Below are positions 46,701-57,300 of a stretch of 64,000 nt of DNA, in pieces. The stretch's first letter is position 1. The number at the start of each line of letters is the position of its first letter. The translations under genes and the position numbers were made by a program. The stretch covers positions 158,728,501 to 158,792,500 of the forward strand of contig CM060833.1 of assembly GCA_030762175.1 (NCBI GenBank), given 5' to 3'. The DNA comes from Metallyticus violacea (lineage: Eukaryota > Arthropoda > Insecta > Mantodea > Metallyticidae). The notes under the pieces were generated by a model. That model was given only the letters and a program-made list of their open reading frames with translations. It was not told the origin of the DNA and ran no database searches.

Positions 46701-47524
46701 CAATCATCTATGGTGAAAATATTGGGAAATGAAAATTATTAATCATACACTATAGAAATTATAATTAATGAATTGAAATTTATACAATTTAGTATTTCAG
46801 ACGTCTTTATAAAACCTATTGCATAAAATTATTGGTGCAACCTGAAAACCTGATATGTTTAAAATTGTTCGTGGAAAGCGTTTCATAAATTCTTACTAAT
46901 GGAACTCAATTTTCAGTTTACATGTTTATACCAGCTCATCTTGACAAATTATATAAAGCAGATCTCTCAAAACTTTCAAATGTAAAATTTTTATTAATAT
47001 TTTATTATTGCTACCTTTATTCTTAAGTTATTATGCTCATAGAAAAACCGAGAATTTCGATTATTATTTATCACAATACTTTTGGTTTCCTGACGCTAAA
47101 AGGGAGACGTCAGAAAAACAAAAGATGCAGATAAACGCCTCTCATGTGCGTCAGCGCTAATTTATTTCATTCATGATCCTGAAGACCAAAAATTGTAGTC
47201 TTCATAAAACATTAAAAGGTGCTACTAAAATTTGAGAAACTTTATTCAAAGATATAATCGAATAAGAATATGGGAGACCTACAAAATTATACTCACAAAT
47301 AATCCCTAGAAACTAGTTTCGTTATTTAGAGGAGCTTAATCTTAAGTCAAAGTGATTTTAAACTTCCCAGGAAATGCATAAATTATCCTAGATTTCTAGA
47401 AAGTTACATTTCATCTAGTATCAATATTGCACATCATGTGGAAGGTTATATTATTATTTGTCTTTTTCTCTTTTTCTTGAATATCTACTGGAATTTCCAC
47501 TACATTGACACTCGCTAATTTCAG

Positions 47525-47639
47525 GTGCTGTTGCCAGCATCCAGCTTGTTGCAGATCAGTTCTGTACGAGAGGCCTGCTGCAAGTTCCTTATGAGACAAC
47601 TCCACCCCTCCAATTGCCTCGGCATCCGTAGCTTTGCAG
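47525..47639 (+). CDS. Kelch-like protein exon 4: end of BTB domain
   Basis: This 115 bp exon is bounded by GCTAATTTCAG and G|GTCAGT. It encodes [20 protein letters not shown], then [18 protein letters not shown] with a final G that needs AT from the next exon to give Asp (the family reads SNCLGIR.FAD). LLPA..LLQ and [15 protein letters not shown] are the BTB C-terminus leading into the BACK domain. The exon enters in phase 0 and leaves in phase 1. No following exon (BACK, then kelch repeats) was found up to 64000, so the gene continues at least 16 kb further. Confidence 0.95.
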
Positions 47640-48369
47640 GTCAGTGCCAATACTAAATGAATTTTATTCTAATTTGAAACTTGACATTTTTAAAACTATT
47701 CTCTAATTTTTATTTATCATTTACTATTCTTCCTCTTATTCACCATTTTCACCACATCCCTGTTTCTTCTTTCAGTATTTTTTCTTTCCTTTCCTAATTC
47801 CCTCCCCTTGGGGGAGAGGTGAAGGAGAAGAATTTGTGTGAACTTATTGAAAATAAGTGTGTCAAGGATGTATAAACGTAACAGAAAATGACACGAAGCT
47901 TATAACTCTAGCGCAGGGAAGATATATTCAAGGAGCCGTTGATACTGTTCATTAATGCGTAATCGCAGCTGCAGCATATGAAAAACGGAGGCGCCCTTAG
48001 CTGTTTGTACCATAGAGGAGCAACGATCAATCATCGAAAGAGTGTAAAATTCTTAAAATTCATAAAAAAAAAAAACTGCAACAGTAGGAATATTTCCCAC
48101 TGGTTAGAAAACAGTATACGAGTTGGTATGGGTTTAAAATGGGCGAACATTAATCCATAATGACAGGGCTAGGAAGTAAGTATTTATTTTGTTTAAAATA
48201 TGAAGGCAAAAAGACACTTAAAATACTAAAAACGGGTCGTAATATAATTAAAATAGACATTTATTAAAATGAAAATGAGAGTAAAATCACTCATTATTAA
48301 TGGATATTTAACATACTCAATACTTTCCTTATCACATAATTAAAGTACTTAAGTTTACTTTTCTTGGTT

Positions 48370-48570
48370 ACAAGCAACAAAAAGATGGGTTTTTTTTAAG
48401 GTATCAATTGTCATAGTCAGCCGCTTGCTAGAGCGAACATTTTTCATCATGGAAAAAGAACGGTCTATTTTCTTCCACTGAAGTGATTGGATCATATTTA
48501 AAACAAGATATTCCGGAAGTACTCATAACAGATCATTCACCTTTCAGGACACCATGGGAATGTTGATCAA
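48370..48570 (-). pseudogene. Second hAT transposase C-terminal relic
   Basis: On the minus strand one frame reads MIQSLQWKKIDRSFSMMKNV then RSSKRLTMTIDTLKKTHLFV and ACNQ. Another frame of the same stretch gives YDPITSVEEN just before it. Joined by a frameshift, these form the hAT C-terminal block (P.TSVE.ERSFSMMK...S..RLTM.T..L....). It differs from the copy at 13.1 kb and so is a different hAT group. Confidence 0.65.
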
Positions 48571-49319
48571 GGCATAGTAAATTCGTTTTGAATAGTCCTG
48601 GCAAATGAGTAAAAGATGCGCAGTGGTTTCTGGTCGAGCTCGTTTTCTGGTTATGCGTTTATACGGGAATCACATTAGTATTTCTGTTACTTCTGTACTG
48701 AACACATTGTAGGGACGATTTATTGCACAGCTGTACCGCTCTCGTCTTTCTTGCTTTCAATTGTTTGTTACATTTATGCAGCTGAGAAGTTATGCCCACT
48801 ACAAATTTCCTAGAATTGTCTCGCGCAGATCCATACAAGCCCATTCTCCAGGATTATTCAAAACTACAGTACTTCCCTCATCCTATCTATTTCTTGGTAT
48901 TCGTGTGCCCGAGGAACCGTGCGCCCTTCACTAATGAAGGTTCTGCTATTTAAAGAACTTAGGTGAATGAGCTGAGGAGAAAGTTTTTGACTGCTTGAAA
49001 GGAAATAAATGTATAATAAGATTTTCAACGGTTATTTTTGTGAGGTGAACATGCCATTTAATTTTTGTAACTTTTTTCACTTGGATATATAGAAATTCTT
49101 TATATGCGTTTTAAAATGCTTAAATAATCGCAGAAAATATCCATAACGATTCAAAAAAGGTTTTAAACCTTAAAAAAGTAGAATAAATACTGGCACTACC
49201 GACTCTAAATGTACGATAACTTGTTCATTTCTATTTGATGTTTAAATATATTTTCCCAGATATTTGCCTAACTTCCGGGCTCTGGTGATGAGCAAAGCTC
49301 TGATCGTCCAGTGTAGCCA

Positions 49320-49745
49320 TCATTGATGAAAAGGCGATTCAGTCTGACTGCATTATTTGTGAAAACAGAAGCATTTCCTTAGAAGTTCTGGCCAAGGAAT
49401 TGGATGTCAGCATGGGATCCTCACATATCAGCGTCACGGAGTTTCTCAAATGTCGCAAGGATAGTGCACGGTGTCTTTTTGTTGCGGCACAACGACGGAG
49501 AAAACTCCCTGGCAGGATTTCACAAGGGTGCATCATTATAAGCCCAAAAGTAATACGAAGGCTAAAGAATAACGGCACACATCTTCTCCAGTCAAGCAGT
49601 TCATGCCTAAGTCATCTATCGGAAAGGCTCTGTTGATTTTCTTCTGGGGTGTGAGAGAACCTATTTTGGTTCACTATCAGGAACAGCGAATACTGCCCAG
49701 TGGGAGAGGGGTTGACGGAAGGAATACGCAGCCGTTGCAAGGGTT
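49320..49745 (+). pseudogene. mariner transposase relic (third lineage)
   Basis: The first open frame carries an HTH (ENRSISLEVLAKELDVSMGS, then SHISVTEFL). After frameshifts comes VHHYKPKSNTKAKE, a stop, RHTSSPVKQFMPKSSIGKAL, LIFFWGVREPILVHYQEQ. This corresponds to the mariner N-terminus, then the VHHY.P..K...W region after the first Asp, then the K.ML..F.D..G.I..HY segment. The D-containing TGDETW and everything after the HYQE segment are missing. It is not from the AGTCCATAAG group. Confidence 0.65.
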
Positions 49746-50289
49746 TGTCATAGCTCACACCCTCACGTGACCGCTATCATTCTTGGAGACAGAGTTTTCC
49801 GACCTTTCCTTAGAAGCCTAATCTCACTTCCAGCGTTTTCACTACTGAAATATGCCAGAAGTATTTGGGAGGATGATGAGATCAAAGAACAGAAAATTTG
49901 TGAGCGATTAAATCAAAAAATCAATACATTTTTTTTCCAGTAGGTGCAATCCAAAACTTTTTCCTGTTGGAATGTAGAAATTAGTTTCAATGGTGTGAGA
50001 GGTGTATTGAAAAGAAAGGAGTTTTATATGAAAACTGACATATAATTTATGTCTCTATCAGAGGCACGTACTTCATAATATTGTCCCGACATCTAAAGAT
50101 GTCATGAACCAAAGACATCGAAATATGAGATAGTAGCCTTACTTATTTTAACCATCTGAAAAACATCTACATGTTTTTATACACTCGCTTGGATAGGCTT
50201 GTAAGGGAACTTATGTTAAACCAGACACACCTACCTCACTAAGTTACATTATAAGATTTATTACATTCTAATTTATATAAAAAAAGAGT

Positions 50290-50506
50290 AACAGAAAGAG
50301 AGAGGGAGGGAAAAAAGGAAGGAAAAAGAAAGAGAAAGAAAGAGAAAGAGAGAAACGAGGGAGAGAAAGAGAGAGTGAGGGAGAAAGAAAGAATGAGAGA
50401 AAGAAAGAAATAGAGAGAAAGAAAGAGATAGAAAGAAAGAGAGCGTAAGAAAGAGAGAGATAGGGAGAGAAAGGGAAAAAGGGAAAAAGGAACCAAAGAA
50501 CGAAAG

Positions 50507-50547
<41 letters not shown>

Positions 50548-51041
50548 GAAAGAGAAAGACAGAAAGAAAGAAAGGAAGAGAAAGAAAGAAAGAAAGAAAG
50601 AAAGAGAAAGAAAGAAAGAGAAAGAAAGAAAGAAAGAGAAAGAAAGAAATAAAGAAAGAGAAAGAAAGAAAGAAAGAAAGAGAAAGAAAGAAAGAAAGAA
50701 AGAGAAAGAAAGAAAGAGAAAGAAAGAAAGAAAGAAAGAGAAAGAAAGAAAGAAAGAGAAAGAAAGAAAGAGAAAGAAAGAAAGAAAGAGAAAGAAAGAA
50801 AGAAAGAAAGAAAGAGAAAGAAAGAAAGAAATAAAGAAAGAGAAAGAAAGAAATAAAGAAAGAGAAAGAAAAAGAAAGAAAGAAAGAGAAAGAAAGAAAG
50901 AAAGAAATAAAGAAAGAGAAAGAAAGAGAAAGAAAGAAAGAAAGAAAGAGAAAGAAAGAAAGGGAAAGAAAGAAAGAGAAAGAAAGAAAGAAAGAAAGAA
51001 AGAGAAAGAAAGAAAGAAAGAAAGGAAGAAAGAGAAAGAAG

Positions 51042-51075
<34 letters not shown>

Positions 51076-51110
51076 AAGAAAGACAGAAAGAAAAAAAGAA
51101 ACAAACAAAC
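50290..51110. repeat. (GAAA)n-rich polypurine tract, about 820 bp
   Basis: The plus strand is nearly pure purine for about 820 bp, mostly GAAA and GAAAGA units. An impure GAGA/GGGA region lies at 50290-50490, and AAAC units end it near 51110. All three minus-strand frames stay open for 279-289 codons (Phe/Leu/Ser only) because no stop codon can form. These are not genes. Confidence 0.97.
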
Positions 51111-51909
51111 AAACCTGATATGCAAAGTCTACACTTTAGCGACCTGGCCCCGACGATCGAGAGGAGATGTGGTCATGACATGTCTGCCGTATTTGGTGAT
51201 CGCTGTTCAACTGCTTGTTTGCTAAACGTTTCCCAAACTACTCTTTCGTAGGAGACTTCAAACCACCAATCATAATAAACTTCCAAGCAACGGACATCCA
51301 ACCACCACTTTCAAGCGCCGGACGTTTTCACTTAGCAGAAGCTTCCCCCGCCCAACAGTAACGAATGAACCGACATACAACAATGTGTATGCCACAGTGT
51401 TTAGTTTTCTCTTACTTTTATTTATACCGTTTTCTTTCTAACCCGTTTGCTGACGGATCTTCTGGACTCTGAAGTTATAAAAATGACAGGGCATTGTGTT
51501 TTACAATTGAAAATACCAAGAAAGGATTAATATTCTTAAATTTGGTGGTATTCGAATGTGGGATCAATGACTTAAATGAAAACTCCATTTCTCAAAGTAA
51601 TTTAGATTGTATCTTTTGCAACGATGCATTTCAGCTTTTCTATAAATCTCAGAGTACGGCACGTGTTTTGCGAGAGGAACAAACTTGTGTGGCTCTTCAA
51701 ACATCGGATGCATGTCGAGGAGCGATACATCACGAAGTTGGCGTGCTACCTGTTGTTACGTCACAAGCTCGCCGCTCCGATGCTATCGTACCGGGATGTT
51801 GGTACTTCTGTTAGTAATAACAAGTGGGAACAGAGTTGGCGGGTAAAAATTGCTCAATAACGTTTATTCGCGCTTAGAGAAAACAGGAGTAAACAACTGA
51901 ATGTATCTA
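51111..51909. other. No recognised feature
   Basis: Unique-looking sequence. The open frame 51494-51814 has no family resemblance that I can support. Confidence 0.45.
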
Positions 51910-52635
51910 CCGAGAGTGCCACAAATGTATACACACTTTCACAATAGATATCTACATAATATATTTCAAAGTTGAACCGAAAAACAACAGTAATGTGTAG
52001 TGTGATGTTCTGTAAACAGATGTGACTCACATACATTATGATAATTTTGCTTTTTGACAAGTAAATCAACAATGAGCAAATGCAACCAAAATTATCGTAA
52101 ATGAACAACGAACAAATGAAACCAAGATTATCGTATGATGTTCTGTAAACAGATGTGACTCACATTACGTTATGCTAGCGTTGCTACAACAAAATGGGGC
52201 CAAGATTATCGTTTGAACAGCGGAAAGCAATTTGAAGTGGTATTGGAAAACCGAGAATGTTGTTGAAGTTCAAAGGCAATGGAGACGTGTGTACAGAACA
52301 GAACGCGAGTAACAATTGCACGTATTCGAGACAAATTTGAGACTCATGGTACCATATACAGCAGAAAACCAGCTACTTGGCAGCACTTCAGGAAGAAATT
52401 GAAACGGCATGTACTGCAATCGCTAAGGACACTTTCGCAAACGTTGCTCAATTAGTAGTTCAACGTACTCAGAAGTGTATCGACGCTGATGGTGGGCATT
52501 TTGAGCAACTGTTGTAACTGTAAAAGTCTAAGATGATTAGTGCTCATCATTTTCTGTTTGTGTGAATTCAGTTTTGTTATGTTAACACAGTGTTTTCTTT
52601 GCTTGAAGGGTGTATACATTTTTTGGCCCGCTCTG
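51910..52635 (+). mobile_element. Deleted Tc1/mariner-superfamily element (copy 4)
   Basis: The ends CCGAGAGTGCCACAAATG and TTTTTTGGCCCGCTCTG each abut TA (726 bp). The subterminal repeat unit with CTGTAAACAGATGTGACTCA occurs twice (51974 and 52142), with an extra short duplication of the AACAAATGA.ACC.A.ATTATCG part. Transposase pieces are a VEVQRQWRRVYRTE-like HTH segment near 52262-52300, VTIARIRDKFETHGT at 52310-52350, then directly the C-terminal LQEEIETACTAIAKDTFANV to HFEQLL. The DDE core is deleted. Confidence 0.88.
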
Positions 52636-52734
52636 TATACAATTCACATCATTTGAACACCTATTTACAGATATATCTGATAATTTATATTCAAGTTCTG
52701 AAATGATTGCTTGTTCAACTGTTACAAAGGCAAA

Positions 52735-52889
52735 ATGATTTCAAAGTCCTTGGCGCCTCAAAGCTATCTGCTATTCACCTTCTGAGGGTAAGGAAAACCT
52801 TACCTAGAAAGCTTGATCCGACTTGTATTCGAACCTATGACCTCTGGATTAGTTGTCGCAAATACCTCCACTATACCACGGGGTCGGTC
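52735..52889 (-). repeat. tRNA-derived SINE-like element
   Basis: On the minus strand a tRNA-like head has A box CCGTGGTATAGTGGAGGTAT and B box AGGTCATAGGTTCGAATAC. It is followed by CAAGTCGGATCAAGC and a TAAGGTTTTCCTTACCC hairpin-like segment. It resembles the heads of the other SINEs but has a different body. The open frame 52707-53162 crosses it and is not a gene. Confidence 0.55.
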
Positions 52890-53375
52890 GGAAGTGACTC
52901 TGTTGGCGAACATTCAAGTTTGCGCCAATTTCGTCTAATTCGTCTTCTGTTAAACATGCACATATTATTTATTTTGCACTTAGCCTGTACTATCAAATTG
53001 CTTTTCTGGATGGAAGCAATTGCCAAGAGAACTTTCGAATTAATTCCTGACGCAGGAGACGAGCTGATCCGCATTTATAATAACATTGACACACAAAAAA
53101 CGCGTTGCTCTAAAGACCTGCTCGGAAGTTCAAGGACAGGTAGGCAGACAGTCGGCCGTTAGTGGGAAGGTGAACCGGCATCGGCCGAGACGCAAAATCC
53201 CGTGCTAGCGGTAAGGACATATTCTGGAAGCATAGTAGTAAACCTTTCATTCTTCTCACCAATCCACCTCAGCTGACGAAATGAGAAAATACCGCCACTG
53301 CAGCAAGAAAACAAAGGAAATGAAAAGCTGTCTTCGCTACATTAAAACTATGATTAATAAATATTGTATCCTGAT

Positions 53376-53510
53376 TAGGGTTCTGGGTTCGGTTCCCAGC
53401 CGAAGCAACGATCTTTGATAAAGAAGATTCTTTGTCATATCCAGAAAGTGCTGTATGGGGTGACAGTGTTTTATCGGTTATTTAGTAACGAATTCGCCCA
53501 TTTTTAAGAC
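53376..53510 (+). repeat. Possible SINE fragment with B box
   Basis: The segment GGTTCTGGGTTCGGTTCCCA is a good B box at 53380. It is followed by a body ending near GCCCATTTTTAAGACTGCC. No clear A box was seen, and no second copy was found in the window. Confidence 0.35.
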
Positions 53511-54794
53511 TGCCAGATACCTGCAGTACAAGCATGACTAATATCTACTGCATGTTCAACCTTCGAGTACCACAGAGTTAATTGAGGAAAATCAAACTTA
53601 TGTTATATGAGAATCACATACATAATGTAAATACATTAACAGAAAATATTTTATTATGTAAAAATGTAATAAAATAATATAAATATAAATAAAATAAAAT
53701 CAATAATAAAATACAAGTTACAGGGTAACCACTTCTTCAGAACAACAGTGTGTAATTTTATGATTGTTTTGTTTTCAAATTACCTGAAATTTTTATGGAA
53801 GGCTGTGCTTGTAGTTAAAGGGTTAACAACGTAAGCCTCCCTGATTGTTACTACATCAGTAGTAATTCAAGACAATTTCTGGAAGAGCTACCTGATTGCT
53901 GATAAACTCACGTTTATTCAAAGGACAAATCATTGCCTAATCTAATTTATATGGTGCTTGATGATACTACAAATAGCATTGTCATTGAGTAACTAGGGCG
54001 ACTCGGAGATCCTGCAATGCGCAGCGAAGGATGTAATTGGACAACCCTGCACAGTATCCTATCTGCAGTACGGAGATAAGAAGGCGGTGATTTAGAGCTC
54101 TATGTTACAGGATTACTGCTGAAATAGCGTCCCAAACGAACTCGGTTGTAACTGGAGGTTTTAGGTGGTACATACAGCCTGGCACGTTTTCTTACTCAGA
54201 AACGAGGAGAAGGCTAACAGAGGGGTTTGGTGTTATTATAGCTATACCCTTACTTTACTGCACCTTTCTTTCTGTTTTCATATCTCTAGTGCTTGATAAC
54301 ATAGTTCTTTCACGACATACTAGAGAACTGAACTCTTTGTTTGCTTGTTTAGTTGTGTTTATCTACTAAAGGGAAAGAAATGAATGTGAAACTTTTTGAC
54401 ATCACCTTCTATAATACTGCTAATAAGTAAAATATACGCAAAAATAACAAGTAGAGTACAGAATGTTGCAGACAGCAAAATTATAAACAAAAAAAAAAAA
54501 AAAAAAAAGACTCCAAAGGAGCGTTCATTAATAATTTAAACTTTTTAGAAAGAAAATAAAAAGATTAGACATGCATGTAGAAACTTACATCATATTTTAG
54601 ACTTAGAAAGCTCTTCCTGAACATACGATATAAGAGAAATAAGAAGCTTTGGTTTAAAAGTGAAAATATATCACCAGAGAAGATACAAATAACATTTAAG
54701 AATACTAAAAATGAGACAAAGGTGTTGTATATTCACTTTTACTTTTTAATTTACATTTAGATGACTTACTGACAGAGTGAACGGTGATTGAACA
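53511..54794. other. No recognised feature apart from poly-A
   Basis: This is AT-rich intron sequence with a run of about 20 A at 54489-54508. Confidence 0.5.
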
Positions 54795-55245
54795 GAGGGA
54801 GTTGCTCAGACGGTATCGCTTGAGACTCGCTTTCGGGAGGTTCAAGTTCAATTCCGTTGAGTCGCCATCTTGCCCTTTTCGTGGCTTCTCCTGGTCATTT
54901 AGGCGAATGCTAGGATGATGTTTACAGTTCACGATGTGTCTACTGTTCCATTTCATTTAGTTGATTATGTTAGAGTCGAAAGTGCCAGGGCAAGGTGTGC
55001 TTGCGCTTTAGAAGCGTTTCAGCCCCGGCGCCTGGAATGAAAACGATCCCCCGAGGGGCTCGAATAACCCGGACAGGGATTCCATCGGCGTCGGGGTGTT
55101 CTATCTGGAAACATGTTCCTCTCACCTGATTCCTTCCCCCCGGAGGTACTCTGCATTGGAGAGAGAGGCACAAATGGCCAGCCGTGAGCAAGTTCAAGCA
55201 CCGAAAATATTCTCCTCTGCCCAATGCTATCCAACAGTGAGCCGT
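54795..55245 (+). repeat. SINE-like repeats (GGCACAAATG family)
   Basis: At 54804 a tRNA-like stretch has A-box-like TTGCTCAGACGGTATCG and B-box-like GGTTCAAGTTCAATTCCG. It is followed by a decayed body (CTTCTCCTGGTCATTTAGGC, GAATGCTAGGATGATG). The part 55040-55245 (TCTGGAAACATGTTCCTC, CCCCGGAGGTACTCT, GGCACAAATGGCCAGCCG, TGAGCAAG) matches 21430-21600. The open frames on the minus strand here are artefacts. Confidence 0.55.
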
Positions 55246-55481
55246 ATAAGAATGCAGCATTTTGGATTTTATTGATGATATAGCCGTTATTACTTCATAA
55301 ATGGGCTGCAAGTACTTGCACAAATAGTACAAGCTTAAGTATTTAAGCTATTACCTAAAATGCAAAGGGAAAGTGTCCAACCAGATAAAAGAATTATAAT
55401 TGAAAAAGCAGTTCGAGAGACACTCAAGTAACGCACCACATTTTCTTTTCATGGCCGGCTTATCTTGGATATATAAACATA

Positions 55482-55930
55482 CCAAGGGTGCCAAAAATGT
55501 ATACACGCTTTCACAGTAGATATCTATTTCATATATTTCAAAGTTGGGCCGAAAAACAACAGTAATGTGTAGTATGATGTTCTGTAAACAGATGTGACTC
55601 ACATACATTATGATAGCGTAGCTACGTGACAGGTAAATCAACAATGAACAAATGACATAAAGATTATCGTATGATGTTCTGTAAACAGATGTGATTCACA
55701 TTACGTTATGCTAGCGTTGCGACAGCAAAATGGAGCTAAGATTATAATTTGAACAGCATAAAGACAATTTTGAAGTGCTTGGGGAAAATCGAGAATGTTG
55801 TTGAAGTTCAAAGGCAATAGGACGAAGAGGTTTCCACTGCGTTCTCCAGATCTAACTCCGCTGGACTTCTACCTATGGGGAACTCTTAAGGATGTTGCAT
55901 ACCGTAGAAAACCAGCTACTTCGGGAAAAA
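55482..55930 (+). mobile_element. Tc1/mariner-superfamily element, 3'-truncated (copy 5)
   Basis: The left end CCAAGGGTGCCAAAAATG after TA is good. One full and one partial subterminal unit follow (CTGTAAACAGATGTGACTCA at 55580, GATGTGATTCACATTACG at 55688). Then come VEVQRQ-like HTH remnants, RSPDLTPLDFYLWGTLKD at 55846-55895 with the third Asp intact, and YRRKPAT. The similarity then ends, so the right end is missing. Confidence 0.85.
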
Positions 55931-55990
55931 ACGCTCAATGAGCAGTGCGGATCTTGAACCTTCTTGCTTCCATCACTTCAGCTTCATATG

Positions 55991-56180
55991 AACCGTGGAG
56001 AAGTCGTTAAGGCATGGATTCGTAAGAGGGAGGTCTGGGGTTCGATTCCCGCCAGGATCGACCTTCCTGACCGAGGCTTCTTCCAGGTTTTCTTCAGTCC
56101 TTGTAAATGGCAAATACCGAGGAGGTACCCTAAACTTAGGACTGCAAGTTTCCTTCCCTAAAAATAAAATTCTTTCATTT
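55991..56180 (+). repeat. tRNA-derived SINE (TGGCCGAGG family), first of a tandem pair
   Basis: A tRNA-like head (GAGAAGTCGTTAAGGCATGG, GGTCTGGGGTTCGATTCCC) and body (CTGACCGAGGCTTCTTCCAG, AAATGGCAAATACC, GGTACCCTAAACTTAGGAC) are present. The copy ends near TTCATTTCATCTT, without the CGCCTGTGGTGCC tail. Confidence 0.88.
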
Positions 56181-56199
56181 CATCTTATGCGCACAGCAC

Positions 56200-56463
56200 C
56201 GCCACAGGAAGCCGAGGTCGTTAAGGCGCGAACTCGTGATGAGCAGCTGGTCTGGTTCGAATTCCCCCAGGACCGTCCTCCCTGACTGAGGTTTTTTCCA
56301 GCTTTTCCTCAGTCCTCATAAATGGCAAATGCCAGGGAGGTACCCTAAACTTAGGCCTGGAACGATTCCTTCCTTAAAAAAAAATCCTTTCCCAATATAT
56401 CATTTCATCTCATGTATCACCAGTGTCAGCGCCTGTAGTGCCCCAGTAGTAAAAACTATTAAA
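56200..56463 (+). repeat. tRNA-derived SINE (TGGCCGAGG family), second of a tandem pair
   Basis: The head is GAAGCCGAGGTCGTTAAGGC with B box TGGTTCGAATTCCCC. The body is the best conserved after 25928: CTGACTGAGGTTTTTTCCAG, CCTCATAAATGGCAAATGCC, GGTACCCTAAACTTAGGCC. The tail is CGCCTGTAGTGCC then a truncated AAAAACTATTAAAAGG. A run of 11 G follows at about 56465. Confidence 0.9.
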
Positions 56464-57300
56464 AGGGGGGGGGGGGTGGAAGGCTCCATACGCGCCGGAA
56501 GAAATCTAGCTGCAGACGAAGGTAACTGCGACGGCAAAGAGGTTCTGACGTGCTGAACATTCTAATTAATCATACTTCTGTATTATTCACGGAGGTTCCG
56601 TCATCTTTCTTTACATCTAAGTGATATAAAGCCTAGATTTTAAGGAGATGATGTTGAAGAATAATACTGTATATCCAAAGAACTGAGATGCTATGCATTG
56701 TTATAAAACAACATCGTAAATTGAGGGAAATTTTTTACATTATATAGGTGATCCATTTGGGTATGAAAAATATTAAATATTATTATAAAAGATAATATGA
56801 AGTAGGAGACAATTCTTTCCGGTAATATTTTGCTTAAAATTACAAGTTTTCGTACATGGCAAGAATGAAAATCAACAATGCATAAAAAAATGAAAATCGC
56901 AGATAATTGGAATGGCTAATACAAATCAACAGCGAGCATTGTGAATCTTATTTGGATATGTTGCACTTGTTTCTGTTAACTCGATGAAGACAACAATATG
57001 AACATTGTATTCCAGAAAGGGTGCACCCCATCACTGGGCATAAGAGGTCCGTATTTTCTAAAGAAATAAAATTTACTCAAGCTTTCCAAAAAACTACCCC
57101 TCAGATATTACAACAGACTTGGCCTGAATTGCATCGCCGTTATAAGTTCTTCAGAGTGCGCAAGGGGTTCATGTAGCGTTCTGAGTAATCTCCCACTTTT
57201 TAATGTTGCATACACAAAGTTTAAAATGTGAAGTTTGGTAGTAAATGTTTTACAGTGGTTTCATTTTATCCATACCCAAACGGAACACTCTACGGGAGTA

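Larger units (their letters stand above)
44705..47524 (+). other. 2.8 kb intron of the kelch-like gene
   Basis: Bounded by GTAGGT at 44705 and CGCTAATTTCAG ending at 47524. It contains a pyrimidine microsatellite, one deleted Tc1-superfamily copy and one SINE. Confidence 0.85.

Noticed and set aside
50239..51125. Three overlapping open frames of 279-289 codons on the minus strand
   Set aside because: They consist only of Phe/Leu/Ser-type residues because the strand is a pyrimidine simple repeat with no possible stop. There is no gene.
52707..53162. 151-codon open frame
   Set aside because: It runs through a SINE-like element and flanking unique sequence, with no recognisable domain.
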